This document shows positions 16,025-24,688 of a stretch of DNA of 64,000 nucleotides, one piece after another. This stretch comes from Achromobacter sp. B7. GTDB taxonomy: Bacteria > Pseudomonadota > Gammaproteobacteria > Burkholderiales > Burkholderiaceae_B. Position numbers and translations under genes: made by a program. Location: NCBI RefSeq assembly GCF_003600685.1, contig NZ_CP032084.1, positions 3,224,001-3,288,000 of the forward strand, read 5' to 3'. Below the pieces are notes generated by a model. The model was not told the DNA's origin. It did no database searches and saw only the letters and a list, made by a program, of their open reading frames with translations. Every line of letters begins with the position of its first letter. The first letter of the stretch is position 1.

Positions 16025-17052
16025 CCGCGCCAGTACCGATACAAGCCGCGCGCCGCCGCGTCCAGCAGAAAGCCCAGCACGCCGATCATCAACACCATGG
16101 CCATCAGTTCTGAATAGGCCAGCCGGTCACGCGTGTCCAGGATGAAATACCCCATCCCCGCCGACACGCCCAGCATCTCGCACGGCACCAGCACAATCCA
16201 CAAAATGCCGATGGCCAGGCGCACGCCGGTCAGGATGTGGCCCAGCACGCCGGGCAGGATCACGCTGCGCAAGGTCTCCCAACGCGTGGCCGCCACACTT
16301 TGCGCCAGCTGTAACCAGCGCGGGTCCAGCTGCTGCACGCCGGCCGCCGTGTTCAGCACGATGGGCCAGACGGCGGCGAACGTCAGGAGGAAATAGACCG
16401 GATCGTCGCCCACGCCGAACACCATCACGGCTATCGGCATCCAGGACAGCGGCGAAATCATGCGCAGGAACTGCATGGCGGGCGACACCGTGGCTTCCAG
16501 GCGGCGCCAACTGCCGATGGCCAGGCCCAGCGGCACGCCGATGGCCAGCGCAAACCCCAGGCCCACGCCGATGCGCCGCAGGCTGACCAGGATGTGCATC
16601 GGCAGGTCGGACGCCGTCAGCAATTCGGCCAGGCTGATGAATGTGGCGCCCGGCGAAAAGCGCCGCGCCATGCCGCCGGCCGGCGACAGCACGTCCGTGC
16701 CCAGCCACCACAGCGCCAGCAGCGCAGCCAGGCCCCCCAGGCCCAGCGCGCATCGCGCGCCCAGGCCCAGGGATCCCGCCCCGGCGCGAACCGTCCGCCC
16801 GGCCCGCGTCGTGGATGCCACGGACGGCGATTGTGGCGATTGCCCGGCGTGCTCGGTTTGCCCGGTGCGCTCGGTGTGCTCGGTTTGCCCGGTGTGCCCG
16901 CTGTGCCCGGTGCGCTCGGTGCGCTCGGTGCGCTCGGTGTGCTCGGTGTGCTCGGTTTGTGCCGGTTGTGCCGGTTGTGCCGGTTGTGCCGGTTGTGCCG
17001 GTTGTGCCATACCGTCTACCGCCGCGCCGGCAAGCGATTCCCGTGCCGTCAC
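16021..17052 (-). CDS. ABC transporter permease (SsuC/TauC/NrtB type) with repetitive N-terminus
   Basis: 343 residues from a GTG overlapping the receptor stop (GTGA). From about residue 95 it is a normal six-helix permease with the EAA-type loop (AQSVAATRWETLRSVILPGV). The first 85 residues are unlike the family: five PAQ tripeptides followed by TEH, TER and TGH tripeptides, all encoded by a 9-bp repeat. The true start could be further in, but no better ribosome site is obvious. It works with the adjacent receptor and ATPase. The family imports sulfonates, nitrate, taurine or thiamine precursors; ligand undetermined. Confidence 0.88.
   Translation of the reverse strand: MTARESLAGAAVDGMAQPAQPAQPAQPAQPAQTEHTEHTERTERTERTGHSGHTGQTEHTERTGQTEHAGQSPQSPSVASTTRAGRTVRAGAGSLGLGARCALGLGGLAALLALWWLGTDVLSPAGGMARRFSPGATFISLAELLTASDLPMHILVSLRRIGVGLGFALAIGVPLGLAIGSWRRLEATVSPAMQFLRMISPLSWMPIAVMVFGVGDDPVYFLLTFAAVWPIVLNTAAGVQQLDPRWLQLAQSVAATRWETLRSVILPGVLGHILTGVRLAIGILWIVLVPCEMLGVSAGMGYFILDTRDRLAYSELMAMVLMIGVLGFLLDAAARGLYRYWRG
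16850..17008 (-). repeat. 9-bp tandem repeat coding tripeptides
   Basis: On the plus strand, about 17 units of 9 bp run without a break. Twelve variants of TGCTCGGTG come first, then five near-identical copies of TTGTGCCGG. Read on the minus strand they encode PAQ, TEH, TER and TGH tripeptides in the permease N-terminus. Confidence 0.9.
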
Positions 17053-18239
17053 GCCTGCACCATTTCAGTCCGGCTGTAGGCGTCGGGAAAGCCGAAGCGG
17101 CTCAGGCCGCCCACGGATTCGATGGCGCGCTTGACGTAGCGGTCGTCCACCAACTCGCGCGCCGCGCGGGCTGGGTCCAGGTCGGCAAGAAAGCCCCGGT
17201 CGGCCTCGATCACCGTGTCGCGCAGGCGGCGCACCAGCTCTTCGGTGTAGCTGGGAAAGGGATACGGCTGGAAGTCGATCCGGCGCTCATCCCAATCGGC
17301 ATGGCGAATGGCACCGCTGGCCAGGTACTGCTCTCGGTCGGACGCGGGCGGCGCCAGCACCTTGGTCAGCGCCGGCAGGGCGTGCGGCGTGTAGCGGTTG
17401 ATGCCTTCCTTGGACAGCAGTTGCGCCGTCTCGGCCCGATGGTCCCGAATCCACAGCTGCGCCTGCACGATGGCGTCCACCACCTTTTGCGACCACGCCG
17501 GCCGCTGTTCCAGGTCACGCTCGTGCATGAACACCACGCAGCACGCGTGGTTGCGCCAGACGTCGCCGGTAAAACGCAGCACCTTGCCCACGCCCAGCGT
17601 TTCGGCCAGCGCATTGAACGGCTCGGCCACGATGTAGCCGGCAATGCGGTTCTGCGCCAGCGCGGGCGGCATGTCGGCGGGCGCCATGACGACCAGGTTG
17701 ACCTCATTGGCGCCCGCCGAACCGTCCTTGCGCGCTACCGGCGTCAAGCCGTTTTCGCGCAGCAGGTATTGCAGCATGACGTTGTGGATGGAATACCAGA
17801 ACGGAATGGCGACCGTCTTGCCGCCTAGTTCCTTGACGCTGTTGACAGCAGGCGCCACGGTCAGGCCGGACCCGCCCACGTGGTTCCATGCCACCACCTT
17901 GGCCGGCACCTGGCTGCCAAAGCGCGCCCACACGGTCATGGGCGACAGCAGATGCACGACGTTGACCTGCCCGGAAATAAACGCTTCGATCACCTGCGCC
18001 CAACTGCGCAGCAGCGTGGGCTTTTCTGCCTTGACGCCGGCCTTCTCGAACAGGCCATTGTTATGCGCCACCAGTAGCGGCGCGGCGTCGGTAATGGGCA
18101 GATAGCCGATGCGCACGGGCGCGTCCGGCTCGGTTTGCGCGCGGGCGTTGAACGCCGACAGCAAGGACGCTGCGCCACCTGCCGTCAGCAGGGCCGATAG
18201 TTTCAACCAGTCGCGACGCGACATGTGTTCCAGGCACAT
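17049..18239 (-). CDS. ABC transporter substrate-binding protein (NrtA/SsuA-like), Tat-type signal
   Basis: 396 residues from the ATG at 18239, with AAGGAG six bases upstream. The N-terminus MSRRDWLKLSALLTAGG has a twin-arginine followed by a hydrophobic core and ARAQ, a likely Tat signal. The mature part matches the NMT1/NrtA-like fold: VRIGYLPITDAAPLLVAHNNGLFEKAGV, then SGQVNVVHLLSPMTVW and GYIVAEPFNALAE. The ligand could be nitrate, a sulfonate or a related small molecule. The linked acyl-CoA-dehydrogenase-like and AhpD-like genes favour an organosulfur or similar compound (inference). Confidence 0.87.
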   Translation of the reverse strand: MCLEHMSRRDWLKLSALLTAGGAASLLSAFNARAQTEPDAPVRIGYLPITDAAPLLVAHNNGLFEKAGVKAEKPTLLRSWAQVIEAFISGQVNVVHLLSPMTVWARFGSQVPAKVVAWNHVGGSGLTVAPAVNSVKELGGKTVAIPFWYSIHNVMLQYLLRENGLTPVARKDGSAGANEVNLVVMAPADMPPALAQNRIAGYIVAEPFNALAETLGVGKVLRFTGDVWRNHACCVVFMHERDLEQRPAWSQKVVDAIVQAQLWIRDHRAETAQLLSKEGINRYTPHALPALTKVLAPPASDREQYLASGAIRHADWDERRIDFQPYPFPSYTEELVRRLRDTVIEADRGFLADLDPARAARELVDDRYVKRAIESVGGLSRFGFPDAYSRTEMVQA

Positions 18240-18271
18240 CAAATACTCCTTGCTTGGGAATCGGAATCCGG

Positions 18272-19177
18272 TCAGGCCGGTACAGACGCAACATGACCCG
18301 CGCGCAGCGCACTGCGCAAGCGGGTCAGGATTTCAAGGCGCAGCGCGCCCATTTCAGGCAACAGGTCGGCGCGCGGCTGCGGCAGGTCAACCTGCCAGGT
18401 GCCCAGGATGCGGCCGGGCGCGCCGCCCAGCAGCACGATGCGGTCAGCCAGCACCAGCGCTTCGTCGATATCGTGGGTGATCAGCACGGCGGCGGTCTGG
18501 AAATCTGCCACCACCTTGCGCAGCAGCAGTTGCATGTCGCCGAGCGTGACTTCGTCAAGCGCGCCGAACGGCTCGTCCAGCAGCAACACCGACGGCTGGC
18601 GCGCCAGGCAACGCGCCAAGGCGGTGCGCTGCGCCATGCCACCGGACAATTGCGCGGGGCGCAGGTGCCGCGCATGCGACAGGCCGACTTCGTCAATGGC
18701 CTGGTCCACGCGCGCGCGGCGCTGCGCGTCCGTCAACGCCGGTTGATGCTTGAAGTCCAGCCCGAACGCCACATTGCGTTCCAGGGACAGCCACGGCAGC
18801 AGGCTGGGGTCTTGAAACGCCACCGCCACGCGCGGGTGCACGCCAGTCAGCGGCGCGCCTTCCATCAGCAGCGATCCGGCAGTGGCCTCTTGCAAGCCCG
18901 CCAGCACGCGCAGCAGACTGGATTTGCCCGCGCCGCTGGCGCCCAGCACCGCCACCACTTCGCCGCGCGCCAAGTCCAGGTCGACCGCTTCAAAGACCGG
19001 CGCCGGCGCGGCGGGGTAGCGCAGGGCCAGGCCGCGCGCCTGCAACACCGGCGGCGCGCCCGCCGTCAGGTGCAGCGGCGGCGCGCCCTTGGGGCTACGC
19101 ACAGGCAGTTCGCCCGCCGTCGTGGGCCCCGGCCGCTCGCCCGTCGTCGTGCTCACCGGCGGCTCAGCCGCCGTCAT
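18272..19177 (-). CDS. ABC transporter ATP-binding protein (SsuB/TauB/NrtD type)
   Basis: 301 residues from the ATG at 19177, which overlaps the previous stop (ATGA); the longer open frame reaching 19588 lies inside the upstream gene. Walker A GASGAGKS (79-86), Q-loop VAFQDPSLLPW, signature LSGGMAQR, Walker B VLLLDEPFGALD and switch ITHDIDEA are intact. The first 45 residues are low-complexity (PPVSTTTGERPGPTTAGE). It lies in a five-gene leftward operon with its receptor and permease 32 bp downstream. Confidence 0.92.
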   Translation of the reverse strand: MTAAEPPVSTTTGERPGPTTAGELPVRSPKGAPPLHLTAGAPPVLQARGLALRYPAAPAPVFEAVDLDLARGEVVAVLGASGAGKSSLLRVLAGLQEATAGSLLMEGAPLTGVHPRVAVAFQDPSLLPWLSLERNVAFGLDFKHQPALTDAQRRARVDQAIDEVGLSHARHLRPAQLSGGMAQRTALARCLARQPSVLLLDEPFGALDEVTLGDMQLLLRKVVADFQTAAVLITHDIDEALVLADRIVLLGGAPGRILGTWQVDLPQPRADLLPEMGALRLEILTRLRSALRAGHVASVPA

Positions 19178-20307
19178 ACCGCGATCCCGGCCGCTTCGGC
19201 CGCCAGCTTGGCCTGGCGCTTGGCCAATTCGGTTTTCAACTGCACCAGGCTGGGCGTGACGATGGGCAGGAAAGCCGCCTCGCGCCACCGCCGGGCGAAC
19301 CCCGCGCCGGCACTGGTCAGATACGCTGCGCCGCCGCTGGCTTGCAGTTCCAGTTGCACCGCCTGCTGCGCGGCCTCGGCCAGCGCGATGCGGATCTCGA
19401 ACAACGCCCAGGGCTCGGTGACGAAACGCCCGCTGCGCACCCCATCGATCAGGCTTGCGCTTTGGGCTTGCACCTGCGCGCGCAACGCCGCCAGGGGTTC
19501 GCCGAGGATGCCCCGCGACGCCTGCCCCTGCCCGCTTTGCGCCGCCGCCTGCAAGGCACGCCGCGCCAGGCCGATGGACAAGCCGCATTGCAGCCCCGCA
19601 AAAGCCGGCCGGGCGCCGGGCAGATATTGGCGCGCGTCAGGGTGGATCAGCCACTCCGAAGCGATGCGCACGCCCTGCACCTCCAACGCCGCCGTGTTGC
19701 TGGACTGCAAGGCCATCAGGGAAAGGTCGGGGCTGCGCACCAGCCCCGCGATATCGTGCGGCAACGCCACCACGGCCGGCGTGCCGTCGGGTGCGCTGAC
19801 GGCGGCCGCCACCAGAAAGCCCTGGGGCCGCAGATTCGTCACCCACGGCATGCGGCCGTCCAGCACCCAGGCGCCCTCGGATTCGCGCGCGCTGATTTGC
19901 AGCGATTCGATGCCCGACAAGAACTTCATCGCGTTCGACAGCGCGGTGGCGCCGGCTTGTTCGCCCGACAACAGCGCGGGCAACCAACGTTGCGCCAAGC
20001 CCGCGTTCGGACTGCGCAACAGGTATTCGATAAAGACACGCTGACCCCACGCCACGAAGGCGCTGGCGACCGAATACTCGGCCACTTGCGACACGGCTTC
20101 GATGGCGTCACCAATGTCCGTACCGGCCAGCCCGCCCTGCGCTTGCGGCACGCCGATACGAAAGATGCCGGCCCGCGCCAGCCTGGGCAGCACGGTGGCG
20201 GCGTCCTGGGTGCCGTCGTCCAGCGCGTCGGCATGGTCGGCCAGCCACGCTGCCAGATCGTCAGGCAGGCGCAGGCCTGCGTCGGGGTTCAAGGCTTGCG
20301 CCGCCAT
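19174..20307 (-). CDS. acyl-CoA dehydrogenase-family protein (SfnB/DszC-like)
   Basis: 377 residues from the ATG at 20307 in a TGATG overlap with the preceding stop. It has the ACAD layout: helical N-domain (about 15-115), a beta middle domain with WVLDGRMPWVTNL near 145, and a helical C-domain ending ASGGAAYLTSAGAGFARRWREA. Related proteins (SfnB, DszC) act as flavin-dependent oxidoreductases in sulfur scavenging. I cannot place a catalytic base with confidence, so the reaction is open. The overlaps on both sides show obligate co-expression with the AhpD-like protein and the transporter. Confidence 0.75.
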   Translation of the reverse strand: MAAQALNPDAGLRLPDDLAAWLADHADALDDGTQDAATVLPRLARAGIFRIGVPQAQGGLAGTDIGDAIEAVSQVAEYSVASAFVAWGQRVFIEYLLRSPNAGLAQRWLPALLSGEQAGATALSNAMKFLSGIESLQISARESEGAWVLDGRMPWVTNLRPQGFLVAAAVSAPDGTPAVVALPHDIAGLVRSPDLSLMALQSSNTAALEVQGVRIASEWLIHPDARQYLPGARPAFAGLQCGLSIGLARRALQAAAQSGQGQASRGILGEPLAALRAQVQAQSASLIDGVRSGRFVTEPWALFEIRIALAEAAQQAVQLELQASGGAAYLTSAGAGFARRWREAAFLPIVTPSLVQLKTELAKRQAKLAAEAAGIAV

Positions 20308-20861
20308 CACGCGCCGCTCCAGGCGTAGTCACGCAGCTGCTCGTTCAGCGGGGTCTGCGCCAGGTTATTGCCAAAGTTGCAGATGGTGGCCAGCCCCACG
20401 CCCACAATTACTTCCAGCGCGTTGCCGTCCGTATAGCCGGCATCGCGCAGCGCTTGCAGTGCGTCGTCGCTGACGCGCCCGCGGGTGTCGATCACCGCTT
20501 CGGTGAACGCCGCCAGCGCTTGCAGGCGTTGGTCGGGCAGCACGCCTTGCGCCCGCAGCGCATCGACAACCTCGGGCGACAAGCGCGCCTTGTTGCGCGC
20601 GATGGCGGTGTGGCCCGCCACGCAGAACGTGCAGCCGTGACGCGTGCCCGCCACCAGTTGCACCACCTCGCGTTCCTGCAAGCTAAGGCCGGCGCGCGCG
20701 TTCAATTGCGACAGGGTTTGATAGGCTTCCAGCGCCACCGGCGCATTGGCCAGCACGCCCAGCAGATTGGACAGGTATCCCGCGCCCTGCTCCGCGGCGG
20801 CCAGCGCGGCGCGCGTGGGTTCGGGAGCGCTTTGCGCGGTATGGACGGGCAAACGGGCCAT
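20307..20861 (-). CDS. AhpD/carboxymuconolactone-decarboxylase-family protein
   Basis: 184 residues from the ATG at 20861, preceded by AGGAG; the longer open frame to 20933 lacks family similarity. The redox motif is complete: EREVVQLVAGTRHGCTFCVAGH with Cys77, Cys80 and His84, the CxxC-x3-H pattern of alkylhydroperoxidase D-like proteins. It heads the leftward operon with the ACAD-like protein and ABC transporter and is divergent from an AraC gene. It may detoxify a peroxide or flavin by-product of the oxidoreductase (inference). Confidence 0.85.
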   Translation of the reverse strand: MARLPVHTAQSAPEPTRAALAAAEQGAGYLSNLLGVLANAPVALEAYQTLSQLNARAGLSLQEREVVQLVAGTRHGCTFCVAGHTAIARNKARLSPEVVDALRAQGVLPDQRLQALAAFTEAVIDTRGRVSDDALQALRDAGYTDGNALEVIVGVGLATICNFGNNLAQTPLNEQLRDYAWSGA

Positions 20862-21098
20862 GTGGATCTCCTGGGTGTCGTTCAAGACAAGGTTGAAAAC
20901 AATATTGTGCGGGCGCCCGGCCACAAGCGACAATGCGCGAAGATCGCAACTTGATGCTAGATCTTATCGACTTTCAGCTATGCGCTTATAACCAGCCGAA
21001 ACTGCGACGGTCACTGGACCAGATCAGTTGCGAGTTACCGTCACCAGCACCGCCCCCAAGCTCCGCCCCCACCTTCGCCACCGCCACGCCTGCCGACC

Positions 21099-22049
21099 TT
21101 GCCCAACGACGCCTCCCCTACCGATCAAGCCGCCGTCGACGCGCTGCTTCTGTCCAGCCTGGAAGTGCAATCCAGCTTGTATCACCTGGGCCAGTATTGC
21201 GGCAATTGGTCCGCCAGCACCAGCGGCCGCGCGCGCGCCAGCTTTCATCTGATTCTGCATGGCCAATGCCGCGTTGCACTGCATGACGGCCAGGGCGCCG
21301 AGCTGGACACGCTGACGCTTGCCGCCGGCGACGGCATATTTTTCCTGCGGGATATTCCGCATGCGCTGACGCCGCTTGATGCCGTGGCGCCCGGCACCGC
21401 GCTGTGCCGCGCCATGGAGCCGCTGCTGCCCCGGCAGGCCGATGGCACGGGCCTGGCCTGCGGCTTTTTCCAATTCCGGCCGGGGCTGGCCGACCTGTTG
21501 GCCGACACCCTGCCCGACTACCTGGTGCTGCGCGCCCAGGACGAGCGCTTTCGCACGGCGCGCGGCGTGTTCGACCTGATCCTGGCAGAAACCGCCGACA
21601 CCGCGCCCACGCCGGGCGGCTCGCCCGTGGTGCTGGAACGGCTGACCGATCTGCTGATCTTCTTCATGCTGCGCCATCTGGCCGTGCATGATCGTCAGGC
21701 CTACGGGCTGTTCGTGCTGGCGCGCGACCCCGCCATGGCCAGCCTGCTGCAAGCCATCCTGGCGCAGCCCGCCGCGCCCTGGAGCATGCAGGACATGGCC
21801 GACCGCCTGCATATGTCCAAGGCCACGTTCCACCGACGCTTCACGCTGCAAAGCGGCACCACGCCCGCGCAGCTGCTGCAATTGCTGCGCATGCGCGTGG
21901 CGCGCCGGTATCTGAGCCAGCGCATGGGCATACAGGATGCAGCGGAGCGGGTGGGCTATCAATCTCAGGCGGCGTTCAGCCGGGTGTTTCAGCGCACCGA
22001 GGGCGTTGCGCCCTCGGCCCTGCGCAAGCGTCCGCCGGGCGGCGCTTAA
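21099..22049 (+). CDS. AraC-family transcriptional regulator
   Basis: About 316 residues. The N-terminal cupin domain (about 20-190, with FHLILHGQCRVALHDG and GDGIFFLRDIPHAL) belongs to the AraC cupin-6 type. Two helix-turn-helix motifs follow (about 225-310: MQDMADRLHMSKATFHRRF and IQDAAERVGYQSQAAFSRVFQ). The frame's first start is a TTG at 21099 without a good ribosome site, so the true start may be a few codons away. The 237-bp gap to the divergent ahpD-like operon holds ACAATATTGT (20899-20908) and AAGATC-N14-GATCTT (20940-20965), possible operators. The stop overlaps the metY stop tail-to-tail (TTAA). Confidence 0.85.
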   Translation: MPNDASPTDQAAVDALLLSSLEVQSSLYHLGQYCGNWSASTSGRARASFHLILHGQCRVALHDGQGAELDTLTLAAGDGIFFLRDIPHALTPLDAVAPGTALCRAMEPLLPRQADGTGLACGFFQFRPGLADLLADTLPDYLVLRAQDERFRTARGVFDLILAETADTAPTPGGSPVVLERLTDLLIFFMLRHLAVHDRQAYGLFVLARDPAMASLLQAILAQPAAPWSMQDMADRLHMSKATFHRRFTLQSGTTPAQLLQLLRMRVARRYLSQRMGIQDAAERVGYQSQAAFSRVFQRTEGVAPSALRKRPPGGA

Positions 22050-23341
22050 ACCTGCGCCAACGCTTGTTCCAGATCGGCGATCAGGTCGTCGATGTGTTCG
22101 ATGCCGATGGACAAGCGCACCGTTTCTTCGCGCACGCCTGCCTTTTGCAGCTCTTCGGGATTCAGCTGGCGGTGCGTGGTGGATGCCGGGTGGGTCGCCA
22201 GCGACTTGGAATCACCGATGTTGACCAGGCGCGTGAACAGTTGCAGCGCGTCCTGGAAGCGCGCGCCCGCGTCGCGGCCGCCCTTCACGCCGAAGGTGAA
22301 CAGGCCCGGCACCTTGCCGCCCAGGTACTTCTGCGCCAGCGCGTGGTCGGGGTGGTCCGGCAGGCCCGCGTAGTTCACCCATTCCACCTTCGGATGTTCA
22401 CGCAGGAAGTTCGCCACCTTGACCGCGTTTTCAACGATACGGTCCACGCGCAGCGCCAGCGTTTCGATGCCTTGCAGAATCTGGAACGAGTTGAACGGCG
22501 AGATCGCCGCGCCCGTGTTGCGCAGCGGCACGACGCGCGCGCGGCCGATGTAGGCGGCCGGCCCGAATGCTTCGGTGTAGACCACGCCGTGGTAGCTCAC
22601 GTCCGGTTCGTTCAGGCGCTTGAAGCGCGCCTTGTGCTCGGCCCACGGGAATTTGCCGGAATCAATGATGGCGCCGCCCAGGCTGGTGCCGTGGCCGCCC
22701 AGGTACTTGGTCAGCGATTGCACCACGATGTCGGCGCCGTGTTCGATGGGGCGCAGCAGGTATGGCGACGGCACGGTGTTGTCCACGATCAGCGGCAGGC
22801 CATGGCGGTGCGCGACGTCGGCCAGCGCGGCGATGTCGGTGATGTTGCCCAGCGGGTTGCCGACCGATTCCGCGAAGATGGCCTTGGTGCGGTCATCGAT
22901 TTGCGCTTCGAAGGCGGCCAGGTCGCTGGGGTTGGCAAAGCGCGTGGTGATGCCGTATTGCGGCAGCGTGTGCGCGAACAGGTTGTAGGTGCCGCCATAC
23001 AGCGTGCTGGACGAAATGATGTTGTCGCCCGCTTCCGCGATGGTCAGGATGGCATAGGTCACGGCCGACTGGCCCGAGGCCAGCGCCAGCGCGGCAATGC
23101 CGCCTTCCAGGGCCGCCACGCGCTGCTCCAGCACGTCGGTCGTGGGGTTCATGATGCGGGTATAGATGTTGCCCGGCACCTTCAGGTCGAACAGGTCGGC
23201 GCCATGCTGCGTGTCATCGAACGCGTAGGCAACGGTTTGATAGATGGGCACGGCGACGGCGCGCGTGGTCGGGTCGGGGCGGTAGCCGCCATGCACGGCC
23301 ACGGTTTCCAGGCGCCAGTTGGGCTTCTTCGGTTCAGTCAT
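22046..23341 (-). CDS. metY: O-acetylhomoserine sulfhydrylase (aminocarboxypropyltransferase)
   Basis: 431 residues, a PLP enzyme of the Cys/Met metabolism family. The PLP lysine is Lys212 in SLTKYLGGHGTSLGG. Other markers are VPIYQTVAYAF, YTRIMNPTTDVLEQRVAALEGG, ALASGQSAVTYA and LIVDNTVPSPYLLRP. Length is as usual for MetY (about 430). It joins O-acetylhomoserine with sulfide to make homocysteine, the direct sulfhydrylation route to methionine. GGAG lies before the ATG. It follows a class V aminotransferase by 38 bp, probably one transcript, which ties the block to sulfur assimilation. Confidence 0.94.
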   Translation of the reverse strand: MTEPKKPNWRLETVAVHGGYRPDPTTRAVAVPIYQTVAYAFDDTQHGADLFDLKVPGNIYTRIMNPTTDVLEQRVAALEGGIAALALASGQSAVTYAILTIAEAGDNIISSSTLYGGTYNLFAHTLPQYGITTRFANPSDLAAFEAQIDDRTKAIFAESVGNPLGNITDIAALADVAHRHGLPLIVDNTVPSPYLLRPIEHGADIVVQSLTKYLGGHGTSLGGAIIDSGKFPWAEHKARFKRLNEPDVSYHGVVYTEAFGPAAYIGRARVVPLRNTGAAISPFNSFQILQGIETLALRVDRIVENAVKVANFLREHPKVEWVNYAGLPDHPDHALAQKYLGGKVPGLFTFGVKGGRDAGARFQDALQLFTRLVNIGDSKSLATHPASTTHRQLNPEELQKAGVREETVRLSIGIEHIDDLIADLEQALAQV

Positions 23342-23379
23342 GTGTCTCTCCAGGAATGTCGTTGATTCGAGTTTGCGGA

Positions 23380-24519
23380 TCAGGCCGCCAAGGCGCGCGT
23401 GGCGCTCAGGATACGGTCGATGTCCGCGTGATTGTTATAGGCGCCGACGGACAAGCGCACGTAACCATACTCCACCACGCTGGCCACCACACCGGCGCGC
23501 GTCAAATGCGCCAGCGCGCCGGCCGGGTCGGCCACGCGCAACGCCGTTGTGGTGCTGCGCAATTCGGGGTCGGACGGCGATACCACGGCCACCCCCTGCG
23601 CCCGCAAGCCGTCGTGCAAGGCGTGCGACAGTTCCAGCACCCAGGGTTCGATGCGATCCGGGCCGGCGCCTTCGATCAGATCCAGCGCGCCCGCCCAACC
23701 CGCGATGCCCGGGTAGTTGAGGTTGCCCGTTTCCAGACGGCGCGCGTCGCCCGCGTCCGCCACGCCCACCTGCCATTGCAGGCCCGACTTGTCCAAGGTA
23801 GTGACGCCCGATGGCCCCACGTAAAGCGGGTCCAGCGCGTCCAGCAATTTTTCCGACACATGCAAGAGGCCCACGCCCAGCGGACCCAGCATGCCCTTGT
23901 GCGCGCCGCTGGCGAAGGCGTCCACCTGCCATTCGTCTACCCGCGCGCGCAGCAGCCCTGCCCCCTGGATGCCATCGACCACCAGCCAGATGCCGCGCTG
24001 CGCGCAGCGGCGGCCCAGCTCGGCAATGTCGGTACGCAGGCCGGTGCCGTACTGCACCCATGACACCGCGATCAGACGGGTGCGCGCATCCACGTGCTGC
24101 CATAAATCGTCCACCGTATAGCGATGCGACGTCGCCGCCGCCACGCGCACCTGCACGCCGTGGCGGCGCAGGTTCAACCACGGCAAGGCATTGGTGGGAT
24201 GTTCCTGATCATCCACGACCAGGTTGTCGCCGGGTTGCCAGGCCAGGCCCTGCGCCACGGTGTTCAAGCCTTCGGTGGTGTTCTTGGTGAAGGCCAGCCG
24301 CCGGGCGTCGCCGCCGATCAGACGTGCCAGGCGCACGCGCAACGCATCGGCATCGCGCAGCCATTGCGGCTTGTCGCTGCGGGCATGGGTGATGCCCTCA
24401 AAAAACTGTGCCACCGCATCGGCCACCTTGGGCGACAGCGGGCTGGTGTAGGCAATGTTGGCGTAGGCCTTGTCACGCGTGATGGGAAATAACTGCCTGA
24501 ATTCGTCCTGCCAGCTCAT
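23380..24519 (-). CDS. class V aminotransferase (cysteine desulfurase / isopenicillin-N-epimerase-like)
   Basis: 379 residues from MSWQDEFRQLF (ATG 24519); the frame opens earlier, but the extension is not family-like and crosses the promoter. PLP contacts are visible: Asp182 in LVVDGIQGAG and the Schiff-base lysine Lys208 in ASGAHKGMLGPLGVG. The IPNS-epimerase-like signature EHPTNALPWL is also present. The reaction (desulfurase, epimerase or lyase) cannot be fixed. Being upstream of metY and divergent from an amino-acid receptor, it may release sulfur from an imported amino acid (inference). Confidence 0.82.
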   Translation of the reverse strand: MSWQDEFRQLFPITRDKAYANIAYTSPLSPKVADAVAQFFEGITHARSDKPQWLRDADALRVRLARLIGGDARRLAFTKNTTEGLNTVAQGLAWQPGDNLVVDDQEHPTNALPWLNLRRHGVQVRVAAATSHRYTVDDLWQHVDARTRLIAVSWVQYGTGLRTDIAELGRRCAQRGIWLVVDGIQGAGLLRARVDEWQVDAFASGAHKGMLGPLGVGLLHVSEKLLDALDPLYVGPSGVTTLDKSGLQWQVGVADAGDARRLETGNLNYPGIAGWAGALDLIEGAGPDRIEPWVLELSHALHDGLRAQGVAVVSPSDPELRSTTTALRVADPAGALAHLTRAGVVASVVEYGYVRLSVGAYNNHADIDRILSATRALAA

Positions 24520-24555
24520 GCGCGGCCTTCCTGTGGATTGCAACTTGGTATGGCC

Positions 24556-24653
24556 GAATTCTAGGGACCCGATGCACATCTGGATAAGGCTTAGTTCTTA
24601 TATTGATATGACGATACAGTCGCTCGGATATCGCGGGCGCGCCCCTAGAATTC
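24556..24653. promoter_or_regulatory. mirror-image divergent promoters
   Basis: GAATTCTAGGG (24556-24566) and its exact reverse complement CCCTAGAATTC (24643-24653) flank 76 bp. Each arm contains TAGAAT, a good -10 hexamer reading outward, and lies 35-36 bp from the start codon of its gene (24519 leftward, 24689 rightward). No good -35 hexamer is seen on either side, which suggests activator-dependent promoters. Confidence 0.6.
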
Positions 24654-24688
24654 ATGCCTTTCTTGCATACATACGATACGGGAACGGC

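Noticed and set aside
18254..20044. 596-codon plus-strand open frame
   Set aside because: Antisense to the ABC ATPase and ACAD-like genes, both with clear family motifs and overlapping starts.
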